This document shows positions 18,135 to 26,826 of a stretch of 64,000 nt of DNA, one piece after another (positions within the stretch are counted from its first letter, which is position 1; each line of letters begins with the position of its first letter). A program made the translations under genes and the position numbers. The notes below the pieces were generated by a model that made no database searches, was not told the DNA's origin, and saw nothing but the letters and a program-made list of their open reading frames with translations. This stretch comes from Paenisporosarcina quisquiliarum_A (GTDB taxonomy: Bacteria; Bacillota; Bacilli; Bacillales_A; Planococcaceae), in NCBI RefSeq assembly GCF_043641925.1, contig NZ_JBHZRU010000009.1, forward strand, positions 1 through 64,000, in the 5' to 3' direction.

Positions 18135-19268
18135 ATGTTAGTCAATAAGGCATACAAATTCCGGATCTATCCAACCAAAGAACAAGAAATCCTCATTGCT
18201 AAAACAATCGGATGCAGTCGTTTCGTATTCAATCGCTTTTTAGGGCGATGGAACGATACATACAAAGAAACTGGGAAAGGATTAACGTACCATTCTTGTT
18301 CGGCTGAATTAACACATTTAAAAAAGGAATTAATATGGCTAAAAGAAGTTGATAGCATTGCCCTTCAATCCTCACTTAAAAACCTTGCTGATTCCTATTC
18401 ACGATTCTTCAAGAAACAAAATAAAGCACCACGCTTCAAGTCTAAAAAGAATAAGGTGCAATCCTACACAACGAAAGAAACAAATCATAACATTGCCATT
18501 GTAGATAACAAAATAAAATTACCGAAACTGGGTCTTGTTCGCTTTGCAAAAAGTCGTGAAGTAAAAGGTCGTATTATTCGTGCGACTATTAGACAAAATC
18601 CTAGTGGCAAATACTTTGTATCCATTTTGGCCGAAACAGTCGTTCAACCATTGGAGAAAACTGATTCATCTATTGGCATAGACTTAGGGATCACTGACTT
18701 TGCAATTTTTTCTGATGGTCGCAAGATTGACAATAATAAGTTCACATCAAAGATGGAAAAGAAACTAAAGCGTGAACAACGGAAACTTTCAAGACGTGCA
18801 TTGAATGCTAAAAACAAGGGGATAAGCCTTCTTGATGCAAAAAACTATCAGAAGCAAAAGATAAAAGTCGCTAGATTGCACGAAAGAATAATGAACCAAC
18901 GTGACGATTTCCTTAACAAATTAAGTACAGACATCATCAAAAACCACGATATTGTCTGTATCGAAGAGTTGAATACCAAAGGAATGTTACGCAATCATAA
19001 GTTAGCAAAATCAATCTCTGATGTATCCTGGTCTGCTTTTGTATCGAAGTTAGAATACAAGGCGAAATGGTATGGTAAAACCGTCGTGAAGATAAGCAGA
19101 TGGTTCCCGTCTAGTCAAATATGTTCCAATTGTGGACATCAGGATGGCAAGAAATCTCTTGAAATAAGGGATTGGACTTGTCCTATTTGCCACGAATATC
19201 ACAATAGAGATATAAATGCCAGCAAAAACATCCTAGCCGAAGGCTTAAGAACCTTTGTTTTGGCTTAA
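18135..19268 (+). CDS. tnpB: TnpB RNA-guided nuclease (IS200/IS605 family)
   Basis: 377 aa. All three RuvC acidic residues appear intact: Asp in IGIDLGITDFA (~residue 185), Glu in CIEELNTKGM (~277) and Asp in HNRDINASKN near the C-terminus. A zinc-ribbon with CSNCG and CPICH lies between the last two. N-terminal YKFRIYPTKEQE is typical. TnpB proteins of this family are RNA-guided DNA nucleases that help keep the element in the genome. ATG 18135 was chosen because AGGGGTGGGA lies just upstream; an in-frame start seven codons earlier lacks one. The gene appears complete and may be active. Confidence 0.93.
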   Translation: MLVNKAYKFRIYPTKEQEILIAKTIGCSRFVFNRFLGRWNDTYKETGKGLTYHSCSAELTHLKKELIWLKEVDSIALQSSLKNLADSYSRFFKKQNKAPRFKSKKNKVQSYTTKETNHNIAIVDNKIKLPKLGLVRFAKSREVKGRIIRATIRQNPSGKYFVSILAETVVQPLEKTDSSIGIDLGITDFAIFSDGRKIDNNKFTSKMEKKLKREQRKLSRRALNAKNKGISLLDAKNYQKQKIKVARLHERIMNQRDDFLNKLSTDIIKNHDIVCIEELNTKGMLRNHKLAKSISDVSWSAFVSKLEYKAKWYGKTVVKISRWFPSSQICSNCGHQDGKKSLEIRDWTCPICHEYHNRDINASKNILAEGLRTFVLA

Positions 19269-19420
19269 ACAAAAGGATAGAACCGTAGGAATCTGCGGGG
19301 TTAGCTTGGTCAATAAGAGAAGCCTCTGTTGACAAAGAAATACGTCAATAAGTACGCTCTGTTCCCAAGAATCTCCCACTTCAATCAGACCGTAAGGTCG
19401 ATAAGTGGGGGTAGTTCAAG
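19269..19420 (+). ncRNA. Candidate omega (reRNA) region of the TnpB element
   Basis: In related elements the guide RNA comes from the 3' end of tnpB and the right end of the element. This 150-base tail is non-coding and ends in the right-end hairpin. The guide would be the sequence just outside the element, GATAATACTTTTCAACATTG. Placement is by analogy only, and the RNA scaffold probably begins inside the gene. Confidence 0.4.
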
Positions 19421-19662
19421 ATAATACTTTTCAACATTGTTTTCGCCTCCAATACGCACGCTTCCTACAAAGCCTTTTCAAAATATGTAGAGGTTTAAAT
19501 AATGATTAATACCTATGTGACCTTACTATTAGCCTATCATTACACATTGGAAAATTCTAGATGAATTCCAGCAAATATATTGTTGGAAGTTGTCATTATT
19601 TCTCGGGAAATAATTTGTAAGAATATTGTATTGTCAATAAACGACAATAAATGAATGCATAG

Positions 19663-19693
19663 AAAAAGGGGCTAACTAAGACGTTAGCCCCTT
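19663..19693 (-). terminator. Terminator after the 98-aa gene
   Basis: AAGGGGCTAAC (19666-19676) pairs perfectly with GTTAGCCCCTT (19683-19693); on the minus strand a T run follows. Confidence 0.85.
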
Positions 19694-19702
19694 AAATAAT
19701 CC

Positions 19703-19999
19703 TCACCCTGTATAAGAATCAATGAACTCTTCATGACTGATTGCATAAATCTTTTGATAATTTTTTACCGCTTGAATACGTTCGAGTAAAAGAGGATCTT
19801 CTGGTAAATAGATTTTCATTTGATGAATTTCCTCTTTATTTTTATGATAATGAGCTTTTATTTTAGCTTCAGCAAAATCGAATAATGTCACAATATGTGC
19901 AGTTTCGTCTGAAGAAGGGATGCAGACGTAGTATACGTATTCATCACGAATTGCTAAGTATTCACCCGTTTCGTCCTTATAATATTTGAATAATAACAT
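19703..19999 (-). CDS. Small protein of unknown function
   Basis: 98-aa soluble protein, rich in Tyr, Glu and Lys, with no membrane segment and no motif I recognise. The N-terminal half looks beta-rich (LLFKYYKDETGEYLAIRDEYVYYVCIP) and the C-terminal half helical. The ATG has an AGGGG-type ribosome site upstream and a clear terminator downstream, which supports a real gene. Confidence 0.6.
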   Translation of the reverse strand: MLLFKYYKDETGEYLAIRDEYVYYVCIPSSDETAHIVTLFDFAEAKIKAHYHKNKEEIHQMKIYLPEDPLLLERIQAVKNYQKIYAISHEEFIDSYTG

Positions 20000-20151
20000 C
20001 GCTAAACCCCTTTATGTTGATATCAATATTGTAGACGTGGAAGGTGTTTATTATTCATTAAAAGTTTGAAGCTATTCAAGCTTGTTCGACGTTCTAATTT
20101 CTCTTATTCATTCTTACAGTGTAAGAAGAGATGAAAAAAGGAGCGTTTTCT

Positions 20152-21072
20152 ATGTTAATTGACGGTGTGTTTTCAGGAGGTGGAATAAAGGATTTTGCTT
20201 TAATTGGGGCATATCAAGTGTTAGAGGAAAAAGGATTCCAATTTCATCGTCTTGCTGGTACAAGTGCAGGAGCCATTCTTGCCGGATTTATTGCCGCTGG
20301 ATATTCTGGAAAAGAAATTGAAAGGTTGTTGGATGAACAAAATTTTAAAATTTTTATGGATCCGCGAAACACCTTTCTGCCTTTTCCCTTTATGAAATGG
20401 TTTTTTCTTTATTGGCGAATGGGATTATATCAGGGCAATGCACTTGAAGATTGGCTTGCTGAAAAGTTAGCGATAAAGGGGATTCATTCATTTGGGGATT
20501 TACCTGAAGGATCATTAAAATTAATTGCTTCCGATATTACGAATGGCAAGATGTTGGTTCTACCAGATGATTTAGAGCGTTATGGCATACCAGCAAAAAC
20601 TTTTCCAATTGCTCGTGCTATACGTATGAGTTGTGGCATTCCTTTTTTCTTTGAGCCTGTCAAATTGAACTTGGATTCTGGCGAGTCATTAATTGTGGAT
20701 GGTGGTGTATTAAGTAACTTTCCTATTTGGTTATTTGATGAACCAAATGGGAGAAAACAACGTCCAGTGATTGGATTGAAAATTAGTCGGGGACATAACG
20801 AGACGCCAGTTCATATTGTTAACAATAGTCTAAATCTATTTGAAGCTCTTTTTTCAACGATGCAAAGCGCACATGATTCAAAATATATTTCACGAAAACA
20901 TGAGAAAAACATCATATTTATTCCTGTAGAAGATACAAAAACGACGGATTTTGATTTGAGTAGTGACACGAAAATAGCACTTTTGGAACAGGGAAGAAAA
21001 ACGACCATTCATTTCTTGAAAAATTGGTCACCACTTAATATTCAAACTAACGTCCACTCTATGTATCGATAA
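20152..21072 (+). CDS. Patatin-like phospholipase
   Basis: 306-aa lipid acyl hydrolase of the patatin family. The oxyanion region GVFSGGGIKD is at residues ~5-14, the nucleophile elbow is GTSAGA (Ser ~39), and the catalytic Asp lies in VDGGVLSNFP (~Asp 186), forming the Ser-Asp dyad. No signal peptide is visible. An ATG seven codons upstream is in frame, but AAAGGAG sits between the two, so the second ATG was chosen. Substrate is unknown. It is a single gene with a strong terminator shared with the convergent tlp-like gene. Confidence 0.88.
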   Translation: MLIDGVFSGGGIKDFALIGAYQVLEEKGFQFHRLAGTSAGAILAGFIAAGYSGKEIERLLDEQNFKIFMDPRNTFLPFPFMKWFFLYWRMGLYQGNALEDWLAEKLAIKGIHSFGDLPEGSLKLIASDITNGKMLVLPDDLERYGIPAKTFPIARAIRMSCGIPFFFEPVKLNLDSGESLIVDGGVLSNFPIWLFDEPNGRKQRPVIGLKISRGHNETPVHIVNNSLNLFEALFSTMQSAHDSKYISRKHEKNIIFIPVEDTKTTDFDLSSDTKIALLEQGRKTTIHFLKNWSPLNIQTNVHSMYR

Positions 21073-21088
21073 TCTGTATTATCCATTT

Positions 21089-21128
21089 AAAAGGAGCTCT
21101 CATTAGTGAATAACTGAGAGCTCCTTTT
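21089..21128. terminator. Two-way terminator between patatin and tlp-like genes
   Basis: 14-bp perfect stem AAAAGGAGCTCTCA (21089-21102) with TGAGAGCTCCTTTT (21115-21128), with T residues on both strands. Confidence 0.88.
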
Positions 21129-21133
21129 GCATG

Positions 21134-21349
21134 TTAGATATAGCCGTTGATGCGAGATTTTTCTTCAGCGACTACTTCACTATTCAAACCTGAAATGGCT
21201 TCCTTACGACGTTCATTTTTTTCCTTAATCCGTGCACGTTCTTTTCCATCAGCTAATGCCATGGCTTCTTCGGCAGCTTCCATATTGTTAATCGTGTTAT
21301 TCAGTCGTTCTACATTATCGGCTGAGTCATTTGGTAGTGGTCTTGGCAT
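21134..21349 (-). CDS. Small acid-soluble spore protein, Tlp family (short paralogue)
   Basis: 71 aa. It matches the Tlp pattern: ADNVERLNNTINNMEAAEEAM, an Ala/Asp/Glu-rich middle, IKEKNERRKEAISG and an ending close to Tlp. It is shorter and more diverged than the second Tlp at 58064. Tlp is a minor spore-core protein in B. subtilis. GAGGAGG lies before the ATG. It is close upstream of no operon partner on the same strand apart from Ku, 75 bases away. Confidence 0.8.
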   Translation of the reverse strand: MPRPLPNDSADNVERLNNTINNMEAAEEAMALADGKERARIKEKNERRKEAISGLNSEVVAEEKSRINGYI

Positions 21350-21424
21350 AATGGTTCCTCCTCTTTTTTATTAAGCTTCACATTTGTAGCTTTCCCAAAA
21401 TCCTGTCTTCTATTTGTAAATGAA

Positions 21425-22252
21425 CTAAGAAGTCTTTGCTTTTGCGGTGCGTTTTCTTGGTGCTGGTTTTTTCTTTTTCGTTTGGTCTAATGAAGCTTGA
21501 AGAGCAGACATCAAGTCCGTCACGTTTGACGGCGCAGTTGGTTGTTTTTCAGTCGTTGTTACCGTGAATTTGCCAGATTTCTTCTCTTCGATTAACTCCA
21601 TTAAGGCTGTTCTGTAATCATCCGTATATTTCTCAGGGTCAAAGGTAGTCGTTAACTGGTCCACTAACATGAGTGCAGTATCTAACTCTTTTTTAACCAC
21701 CACTTGTTCTTCAGGAATGTTTGGGACATCCTTAAAGTTACGAACTTCATCTGGAAAATGAATCGTTTCCATCAATAAGGTTTCATTGTAAACACGCACT
21801 ACTGCCAGTTGTTCTTTAGAACGAATCATAATTTTGGCTACGCCAATTTTTCCTGACTCCATTAGAGCTTTTCGTAAAAGGGAATATGCCTTTGCACCAC
21901 CACTATCAGGCGCCATGAAATAGCTTCGTTCAAAAAAGATGGGATCGATTTCTTCAAGTTTTACAAAATCGATAATCTCTACAGCTTTGTCTTCGTTTTC
22001 CTTTTTCAATCTTTCAAGTTCTTCATCGTCCAATACGACAAATTTATTTTTGGCATACTCATATGCTTTTACGATATCTTCACTTTTGACTTCTTCGCTG
22101 CAGCCAGAACAAACTTTTTGATAATTGATCGGAGCATTACACTCTTTATGAAGTTGGCGTAATTTAATATCTTTGTTTTCGGTTGCAGTATGAAGCTTCA
22201 CAGGAATATTGACCAGTCCAAAGCTGATGCTGCCTTTCCAAACGGTATGCAT
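21425..22252 (-). CDS. ku: Ku DNA end-binding protein (non-homologous end joining)
   Basis: 275 aa, the normal bacterial Ku length. The opening MHTVWKGSISFGLVNIPVKL is the Ku signature, and LRQLHKECNAPINYQKVCSGC follows. The Lys-rich tail (PAPRKRTAKAKTS) is the usual C-terminal DNA-binding extension. Ku forms a homodimer ring on DNA ends and recruits LigD. A GTG start three codons earlier is possible, but AGGTG is better spaced for this ATG. It is divergent from ligD across 111 bases, so both may share control; in B. subtilis the pair acts in spores under sigma-G. Confidence 0.95.
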   Translation of the reverse strand: MHTVWKGSISFGLVNIPVKLHTATENKDIKLRQLHKECNAPINYQKVCSGCSEEVKSEDIVKAYEYAKNKFVVLDDEELERLKKENEDKAVEIIDFVKLEEIDPIFFERSYFMAPDSGGAKAYSLLRKALMESGKIGVAKIMIRSKEQLAVVRVYNETLLMETIHFPDEVRNFKDVPNIPEEQVVVKKELDTALMLVDQLTTTFDPEKYTDDYRTALMELIEEKKSGKFTVTTTEKQPTAPSNVTDLMSALQASLDQTKKKKPAPRKRTAKAKTS

Positions 22253-22363
22253 ATGTTTCACCTACACTTTCTTTTCCTTACTATGCAATGTTTTGGGTTA
22301 TTTATGTATCAGATTGGAAAGAACATCAAAAGCTAGGACAAACAATCGAGAGTGGGATGAAAA

Positions 22364-24208
22364 TTGAAGCCTATGCTTTTGTCTTCTGCAACAGAAATTC
22401 CTGTCGGAAAGAACTGGCTCTATGAAGTAAAATATGATGGTTTTCGTTGTTTATTAAATTGGGAAAATGAAACACCTATTTTGTTAAGTAGAAATGGGAA
22501 CGTCTTGAATGAGATGTTTCCTGAAATCATCCGTTTCAGTGAAACGATATACGAAAAAATCAAACCCTTTTTGCCATTAAAAATGGACGGAGAATTAGTG
22601 TATTTATCAAATGATGTCCAGAGTACATTTTCTATCGTTCAGTTAAGAGGGCGTATGCGTAATCAGTCGGTTATTCTCGACCAATCAAAGGAATTTCCAT
22701 GCCATTATATTGCGTTTGACCTGATGGAAATAAACGGCGAGAGTCAAAGTAATCACACCATTGAAGCAAGAAAGAAAGTTCTGCAAACCCTTTTTAAATC
22801 GATGAAACTCCCTTTATCAGTTGAACGAGAGAATCCAAATTTAATTCAAGCTATTGACGTTTATAAACACAGCAAGACAGTATGGAATAAAGTTCAAGTT
22901 GGACATGGAGAAGGCATCGTTGCAAAGGAAAAATCGAGTAAATGGGAAAGCGATAATCGAACCGGTCAATGGCTCAAAATAAAAAACTGGAAATACGTAA
23001 CGGTTATTTTAACGAAATATGATCAAAGGAACGGTTTTTTCCATGGTTCCATATTCAATAGAGAAGAGTTAATTGAAGTGGTGACCTTTAAACATGGACT
23101 GTCTGAAGATGAAAAGAAAATATTAAGTACCTTATTTCTGTCGAATGGCATTGCGTCTGAAAAGGGTACATGGAGACTCGAGCCGTCTATATGTGTGGAT
23201 ATTGCGACGATTGATTTTGATGGAAAACACATTCGCGAGCCGAGATTTTATGCATTTAATTTCGAGAAGAATCCAGAAGAATGCACTTGGCGTCACATGC
23301 AACGTCAGCTTTTTCCTTTGCCTGAAAGGGTTCAGATCACAAACCCTGATAAACCGATTTGGCCAATGATTGGTGTGGAAAAAGATGATTACCTGCTTTA
23401 TTTACAAAAAGTAGCCCCTTTGATATTGCCTTTTCTTCGTGATCGTCTGCTAACCGTTATTCGATTTACACACGGTGCAGGCAAAGAGAGCTTTTACCAA
23501 AAGAATACGCCTGATGCAGTTCCTAAATTTATTATGACCAAAGAAGTGGAGGATACACGGTTTCTATTATGTAATAATGTTGAATCATTGCTATGGCTCG
23601 GTAATCAACATGCACTCGAATTTCACATTCCTTTTCAAACCTATTTGACGAATAAACCTCTTGAAATTGTATTTGATTTGGATCCACCATCTGTTAAGGA
23701 GTTTTCACTTGCGATCGAAGCGGCAGTTAGAATGAAGGCTATATTTGACCAATTTGGATTGACATCATACGTGAAGACCTCAGGCAGAAAAGGTTTACAA
23801 GTTTATATTCCTTTGCCATTAAATGCTTTTACATATGAAGAAACGCGAGTTTTTACTCAGTTTGTATGTAACTTTTTATGTGAACAGGAGCCTCAATGGT
23901 TTACGACAGAGCGCTTAATTAAAAACCGCAACAACAAACTATATTTAGACTATGTTCAACATAAAGAAGGAAAGACCATTATTGCACCATACTCTCCACG
24001 CGGCACTGAACAGGGGCTAATCGCAACACCTCTTAAATGGAATGAGGTAAATGAAAACTTAAGACCTGAACAGTTTACAATTCATGCAGTATTGGAACGT
24101 CTGACAAAACAAGGAGATCCATTTCGGGATTTTCGACATGATATCGATGGACAGGCTTTTAAGAAGGTTTTGAAAGAACTGAAGGAATTAGTTTTCCATG
24201 AAAGTTAA
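22364..24208 (+). CDS. ligD: ATP-dependent DNA ligase/polymerase LigD
   Basis: 614 aa. The N-terminal ligase domain has motif I EVKYDGFR with the adenylation Lys23, followed by SRNG and KMDGELV. The C-terminal primase-polymerase domain (residues ~310-610) includes NPDKPIWP, the metal-binding VFDLDPP and SGRKGLQVYIPL. This ligase-then-polymerase order is that of B. subtilis LigD; no phosphoesterase domain is present. It seals double-strand breaks with Ku. The start is TTG, spaced from GTGGGATG; an ATG three codons later is the alternative. Confidence 0.95.
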   Translation: MKPMLLSSATEIPVGKNWLYEVKYDGFRCLLNWENETPILLSRNGNVLNEMFPEIIRFSETIYEKIKPFLPLKMDGELVYLSNDVQSTFSIVQLRGRMRNQSVILDQSKEFPCHYIAFDLMEINGESQSNHTIEARKKVLQTLFKSMKLPLSVERENPNLIQAIDVYKHSKTVWNKVQVGHGEGIVAKEKSSKWESDNRTGQWLKIKNWKYVTVILTKYDQRNGFFHGSIFNREELIEVVTFKHGLSEDEKKILSTLFLSNGIASEKGTWRLEPSICVDIATIDFDGKHIREPRFYAFNFEKNPEECTWRHMQRQLFPLPERVQITNPDKPIWPMIGVEKDDYLLYLQKVAPLILPFLRDRLLTVIRFTHGAGKESFYQKNTPDAVPKFIMTKEVEDTRFLLCNNVESLLWLGNQHALEFHIPFQTYLTNKPLEIVFDLDPPSVKEFSLAIEAAVRMKAIFDQFGLTSYVKTSGRKGLQVYIPLPLNAFTYEETRVFTQFVCNFLCEQEPQWFTTERLIKNRNNKLYLDYVQHKEGKTIIAPYSPRGTEQGLIATPLKWNEVNENLRPEQFTIHAVLERLTKQGDPFRDFRHDIDGQAFKKVLKELKELVFHES

Positions 24209-24289
24209 GAAAGTATTTAAGGTATGAAAAGCTAGGTGTTTGCCATAATAAGGACGAACTAGTTAAGTAAAAGTTGGGAGGACTTGGCT

Positions 24290-24550
24290 ATGGAAGACCA
24301 TACAAAAGTAAGTTGGAAAGATGACTCGGTAATCACTCGATTAAACAACTCAGTGGATAATGTGACAATGGCTGTCGGGCAGGCTCTTACCAATCCATCA
24401 GAACGTGCCCTTTTACATCTGCAAGATATGATTGAACATGCCGAACGTTCGGTTGCAAATGCCCTTGAAAAAGAAGGAGACATAGAACCTATTCGTAATC
24501 TTCAACAACGTTTAGATCAAAGTAAAGCCAAATTTAATACGCTTCATTAA
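24290..24550 (+). CDS. Small helical protein downstream of ligD
   Basis: 86 aa, no recognised family. It is predicted almost fully alpha-helical with heptad-like spacing (NNSVDNVTMAVGQALTN, then DMIEHAERSVANALEKEG) and is acidic overall. No Cys, signal peptide or membrane segment. GGGAGG precedes the ATG, and a strong terminator follows. It lies 81 bases after ligD on the same strand, so it may be co-transcribed with the end-joining gene and perhaps serve in spores; this is inference. Confidence 0.7.
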   Translation: MEDHTKVSWKDDSVITRLNNSVDNVTMAVGQALTNPSERALLHLQDMIEHAERSVANALEKEGDIEPIRNLQQRLDQSKAKFNTLH

Positions 24551-24564
24551 TACGAGAATGCATG

Positions 24565-24600
24565 AAAATCCAGCAGATGAAAAATCTGCTGGATTTTTTC
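24565..24600 (+). terminator. Terminator after the ligD unit
   Basis: AAAATCCAGCAGAT pairs with ATCTGCTGGATTTT over a GAAAA loop, followed by T residues. Confidence 0.9.
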
Positions 24601-24720
24601 TTTTTGAATATCAGTCATTTGAATGAGACGTTTTCTAGACTAATGAATGAATGGATTTCATGCATTTTCATTTACAGTAAATGTAACAGAAAATTATATG
24701 AACAAGAGGAGAATAACATC

Positions 24721-25956
24721 ATGAAAAATCTTCTTCAAGACGCTCGTTTTCGAATGATACTATTTGCCAATATCGCTTCATCAGTAGGGTCTGGCATCAC
24801 AATGATTGCCATTCCATGGATGCTTGTAACGAGTAAAGATGGAAATGCGGTGTTTGGATATGTAACGATAGCTACAACAATTCTAAGCTTTTTCTTGACG
24901 CCTTTTATCGGCAATCTGATAGATAATATGTCTCGAAAGAAATTACTTTTAGTTAGCAAGTTTATCAGTCTGGCATTATTACTCATTTTTTCTTTGATTG
25001 GATTTGTGGGGTTAGAATATGAAGTTTGGCATTATATAATCATTTATATGATTGGAACCTTGTATTACACGATTTTTTACCCAACCATGTTCGCGTTAAA
25101 TCAAGAAATTTTTAACGCTGATCAATACAAAGTATTAAACGGAGCGATGGAAGTTCAAGGGCAGCTATCTAGTGTAATAGCCGGTGCCTTGGCAAGTATT
25201 TTATTAACAAAGTGGGAATTACAAACGATTTTATTATTGGATGTTTTAACGTATGCTGCTGCCATTTATTTTTATATACGCATTCCATACGCTCAAGCGA
25301 GCCGTCTAAGTACTAATAAATCCTTTAATAAAGCAACGGCTGGTCTTTTGTATATGCTGAAAAGACCCTTAATGTTTATCTTTCTCTTATTTTCAATCAT
25401 GCCTTTTATTGGCGTCATGATAACGAATTATTTGTTTCCCGTTTATTTAGCAGATGTGTTAAAAACATCTGGAAATGTCTATGGAATTCAAGGAATGGTT
25501 TATGGAGTTGGGGCTATTCTAGCAGGAATTTTTGTCCCTTTATTTGCTAGAAAACTAGGAAATGAAAAAACCATGATTTACGGAGTCTTAACATACACAC
25601 TTGCAATATCATTAATTGTTGTAGCGAATGTGCCATCTTATTTAGCACTGATGCTATTCATAGCTATTGGTAATAGTGGAACAAGAGTTGCAAGAAATTC
25701 ATACTTAATGGATCAAATCCCTAACGAATTAATCGGAAGAGTCGACAGTTTATTTCGATCGGCAGGTTTACTCATAAGGATTGCACTGCTCGCTCTTTTT
25801 ACAGGAATGGTTTCAAACGGCCTAATTATGTCTTGTTTTATTGTGCTAAGTGGAATTTTGATCATTTCCTCAGTGTTAATATTGGCATCTTGGAAGAAAG
25901 AATTAACATCTGATTATATCGGGGTTAATAAAATAGAGGTTGAGGTAACAACTTAA
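24721..25956 (+). CDS. MFS transporter (multidrug/macrolide-efflux-like)
   Basis: 411-aa membrane protein with about 12 transmembrane segments. Motif A appears after TM2 as GNLIDNMSRKKLLL. The overall pattern (MILFANIASSVGSGITMIAIP) resembles the exporter group of EntS/MefA-like MFS proteins. Substrate unknown. The frame is open 53 codons further upstream, but that part overlaps a terminator and has no family features. AGAGGAG lies 10 bases before this ATG, which settles the start. A weak hairpin follows at 26029. Confidence 0.85.
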   Translation: MKNLLQDARFRMILFANIASSVGSGITMIAIPWMLVTSKDGNAVFGYVTIATTILSFFLTPFIGNLIDNMSRKKLLLVSKFISLALLLIFSLIGFVGLEYEVWHYIIIYMIGTLYYTIFYPTMFALNQEIFNADQYKVLNGAMEVQGQLSSVIAGALASILLTKWELQTILLLDVLTYAAAIYFYIRIPYAQASRLSTNKSFNKATAGLLYMLKRPLMFIFLLFSIMPFIGVMITNYLFPVYLADVLKTSGNVYGIQGMVYGVGAILAGIFVPLFARKLGNEKTMIYGVLTYTLAISLIVVANVPSYLALMLFIAIGNSGTRVARNSYLMDQIPNELIGRVDSLFRSAGLLIRIALLALFTGMVSNGLIMSCFIVLSGILIISSVLILASWKKELTSDYIGVNKIEVEVTT

Positions 25957-26028
25957 AGCGTAGGGTTGCCACATTAGTTTTAATAGCCGGGCTATGTTAA
26001 ATTTAATGGTTGATTTTGAATAGAAAAG

Positions 26029-26053
26029 TGAGCTTGGATACTTCTCAAGCTCA
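26029..26053 (+). terminator. Weak hairpin after the MFS gene
   Basis: TGAGCTTG (26029-26036) pairs with CAAGCTCA (26046-26053), followed by the mixed sequence TTATTT. Confidence 0.4.
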
Positions 26054-26071
26054 TTATTTCCTGTCTATTTT

Positions 26072-26100
26072 TTTACTAAACACCCGTTAGTTTAATTAAA
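26072..26100 (+). repeat. Dispersed palindromic repeat, partial copy
   Basis: ACTAAACACCCGTTAGTTTA matches the AACTAAAGCNCNCGTTAGTT half of the dispersed repeat seen at 26705 and 28461. Confidence 0.5.
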
Positions 26101-26162
26101 ACCCTTTAATTAAATGAATAACCTAATTTAATTAATTTCCCTTACTAAAACAAAGGATTGTA

Positions 26163-26504
26163 TCAGATTATTAAGTGGTGAATTTTACCTGCGAGAAACA
26201 TTGATAATCCCATCAAAGAAAATACTATACCCACAATAAACGTCCAAGGATTATCTTCTTTTTCTTTTTCAAAAGTAAAAAATGTTACTATACAAAAGAT
26301 AAGAGTAATAACAGAAAAAGCGTATTGGGGGAATAAGAAAGAAACTCCACCAAGAATCATTCCTACCGCCCCATACGGATTTTGAGTTGGTATGCTGTCT
26401 ATATATTTTATATCATCATCGGTTAAACCCTCGTTCCTGTCTCCCCATATGTCTATGCCCTTCGCTCTGTTGAGGAAGTCGATAATTTTTTTAAATATCT
26501 TCAT
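26163..26504 (-). CDS. Small membrane protein of unknown function
   Basis: 113 aa. The N-terminal ~40 residues are charged and cytoplasmic-looking (KGIDIWGDRNEGLTDDDIKY), followed by three hydrophobic segments (residues ~45-60, 62-80, 88-108). No known family. A 34-codon hydrophobic frame with a good ribosome site lies just upstream on the same strand and might be co-transcribed. Confidence 0.6.
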   Translation of the reverse strand: MKIFKKIIDFLNRAKGIDIWGDRNEGLTDDDIKYIDSIPTQNPYGAVGMILGGVSFLFPQYAFSVITLIFCIVTFFTFEKEKEDNPWTFIVGIVFSLMGLSMFLAGKIHHLII

Positions 26505-26560
26505 ATGTCACCTGCTTAGCAAATTTAAACTTTTTTTAATTCTTGTACTAAAATGCCCTG

Positions 26561-26665
26561 TTAGATGAGAAAGTATAAACGATTTAGCATAGGTATCCCA
26601 AAATACCCTATTAAGATGCTAACAAATAAAACCGAAAAATAACTCCAATTCAATAATCTTTTCAA
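26561..26665 (-). CDS. Possible 34-aa membrane peptide
   Basis: A short frame starting with TTG, preceded by GGGGG at seven bases. It reads MKRLLNWSYFSVLFVSILIG and continues with a second hydrophobic half. It has one membrane segment with a basic start, typical of small membrane peptides. Located 57 bases upstream of the 113-aa membrane protein gene, on the same strand. Support is limited to the ribosome site and composition. Confidence 0.35.
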   Translation of the reverse strand: MKRLLNWSYFSVLFVSILIGYFGIPMLNRLYFLI

Positions 26666-26704
26666 AGCATTTCCCCCAATAATTGTTATGTGCTTAATAC
26701 CTCT

Positions 26705-26777
26705 AATTGAACTAAACTGCTGCGTTAGTTAAAGAAGAAAAAAGCTCTACTCCTTATTTAATTAAAGCACTCGAGCC
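26705..26777 (+). repeat. Dispersed palindromic repeat, full copy
   Basis: AACTAAACTGCTGCGTTAGT, then a spacer with GCTCTACTCC, then a second half ATTAAAGCACTCG. It aligns along about 70 bases with 28461-28537. Both halves carry AACTAA/TTAGTT-type inverted repeats. Confidence 0.7.
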
Positions 26778-26826
26778 ATAAATAAAGTTTTGGAATAATA
26801 GCTACACCACAGATCTTGAAAAAACA

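Larger units (their letters stand above)
18002..19420 (+). mobile_element. IS605-type element carrying only tnpB (IS1341-like)
   Basis: The element has subterminal hairpins instead of inverted repeats. The left end has CTCCCACCT (18003-18011) paired with AGGTGGGAG (18043-18051). The right end has TCCCACTT paired with AAGTGGGG (19374-19411), with an inner GACC-GTAA-GGTC, ending near GTAGTTCAA. No tnpA transposase is present, so mobility would need TnpA from elsewhere. Flanking bases GA/GA make the exact ends ambiguous by two bases. It sits within the first codons of an ABC permease gene. Confidence 0.85.
16857..19437 (-). pseudogene. ABC-2 type transporter permease, broken by an IS element and a frameshift
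   Basis: On the minus strand an ATG at 19435-19437 with GGAGG (19446-19450) begins M-L-K-S-I-I, then an IS605-type element intervenes (18002-19420). The frame resumes at about 18001 as FCWITIKELKIIVREKGNFF. Joining the flanks restores one reading frame. A second lesion lies near 17809: the frame ends at RVRES, while the continuation DGISALELEKVDRNEQE is in another frame (about one base lost). The rest runs to 16857 and has five or six membrane segments typical of ABC-2 permeases. No ATPase gene is adjacent. Confidence 0.85.

Noticed and set aside
24562..24720. Upstream extension of the MFS gene
   Set aside because: It crosses a strong terminator, and AGAGGAG clearly serves the ATG at 24721.
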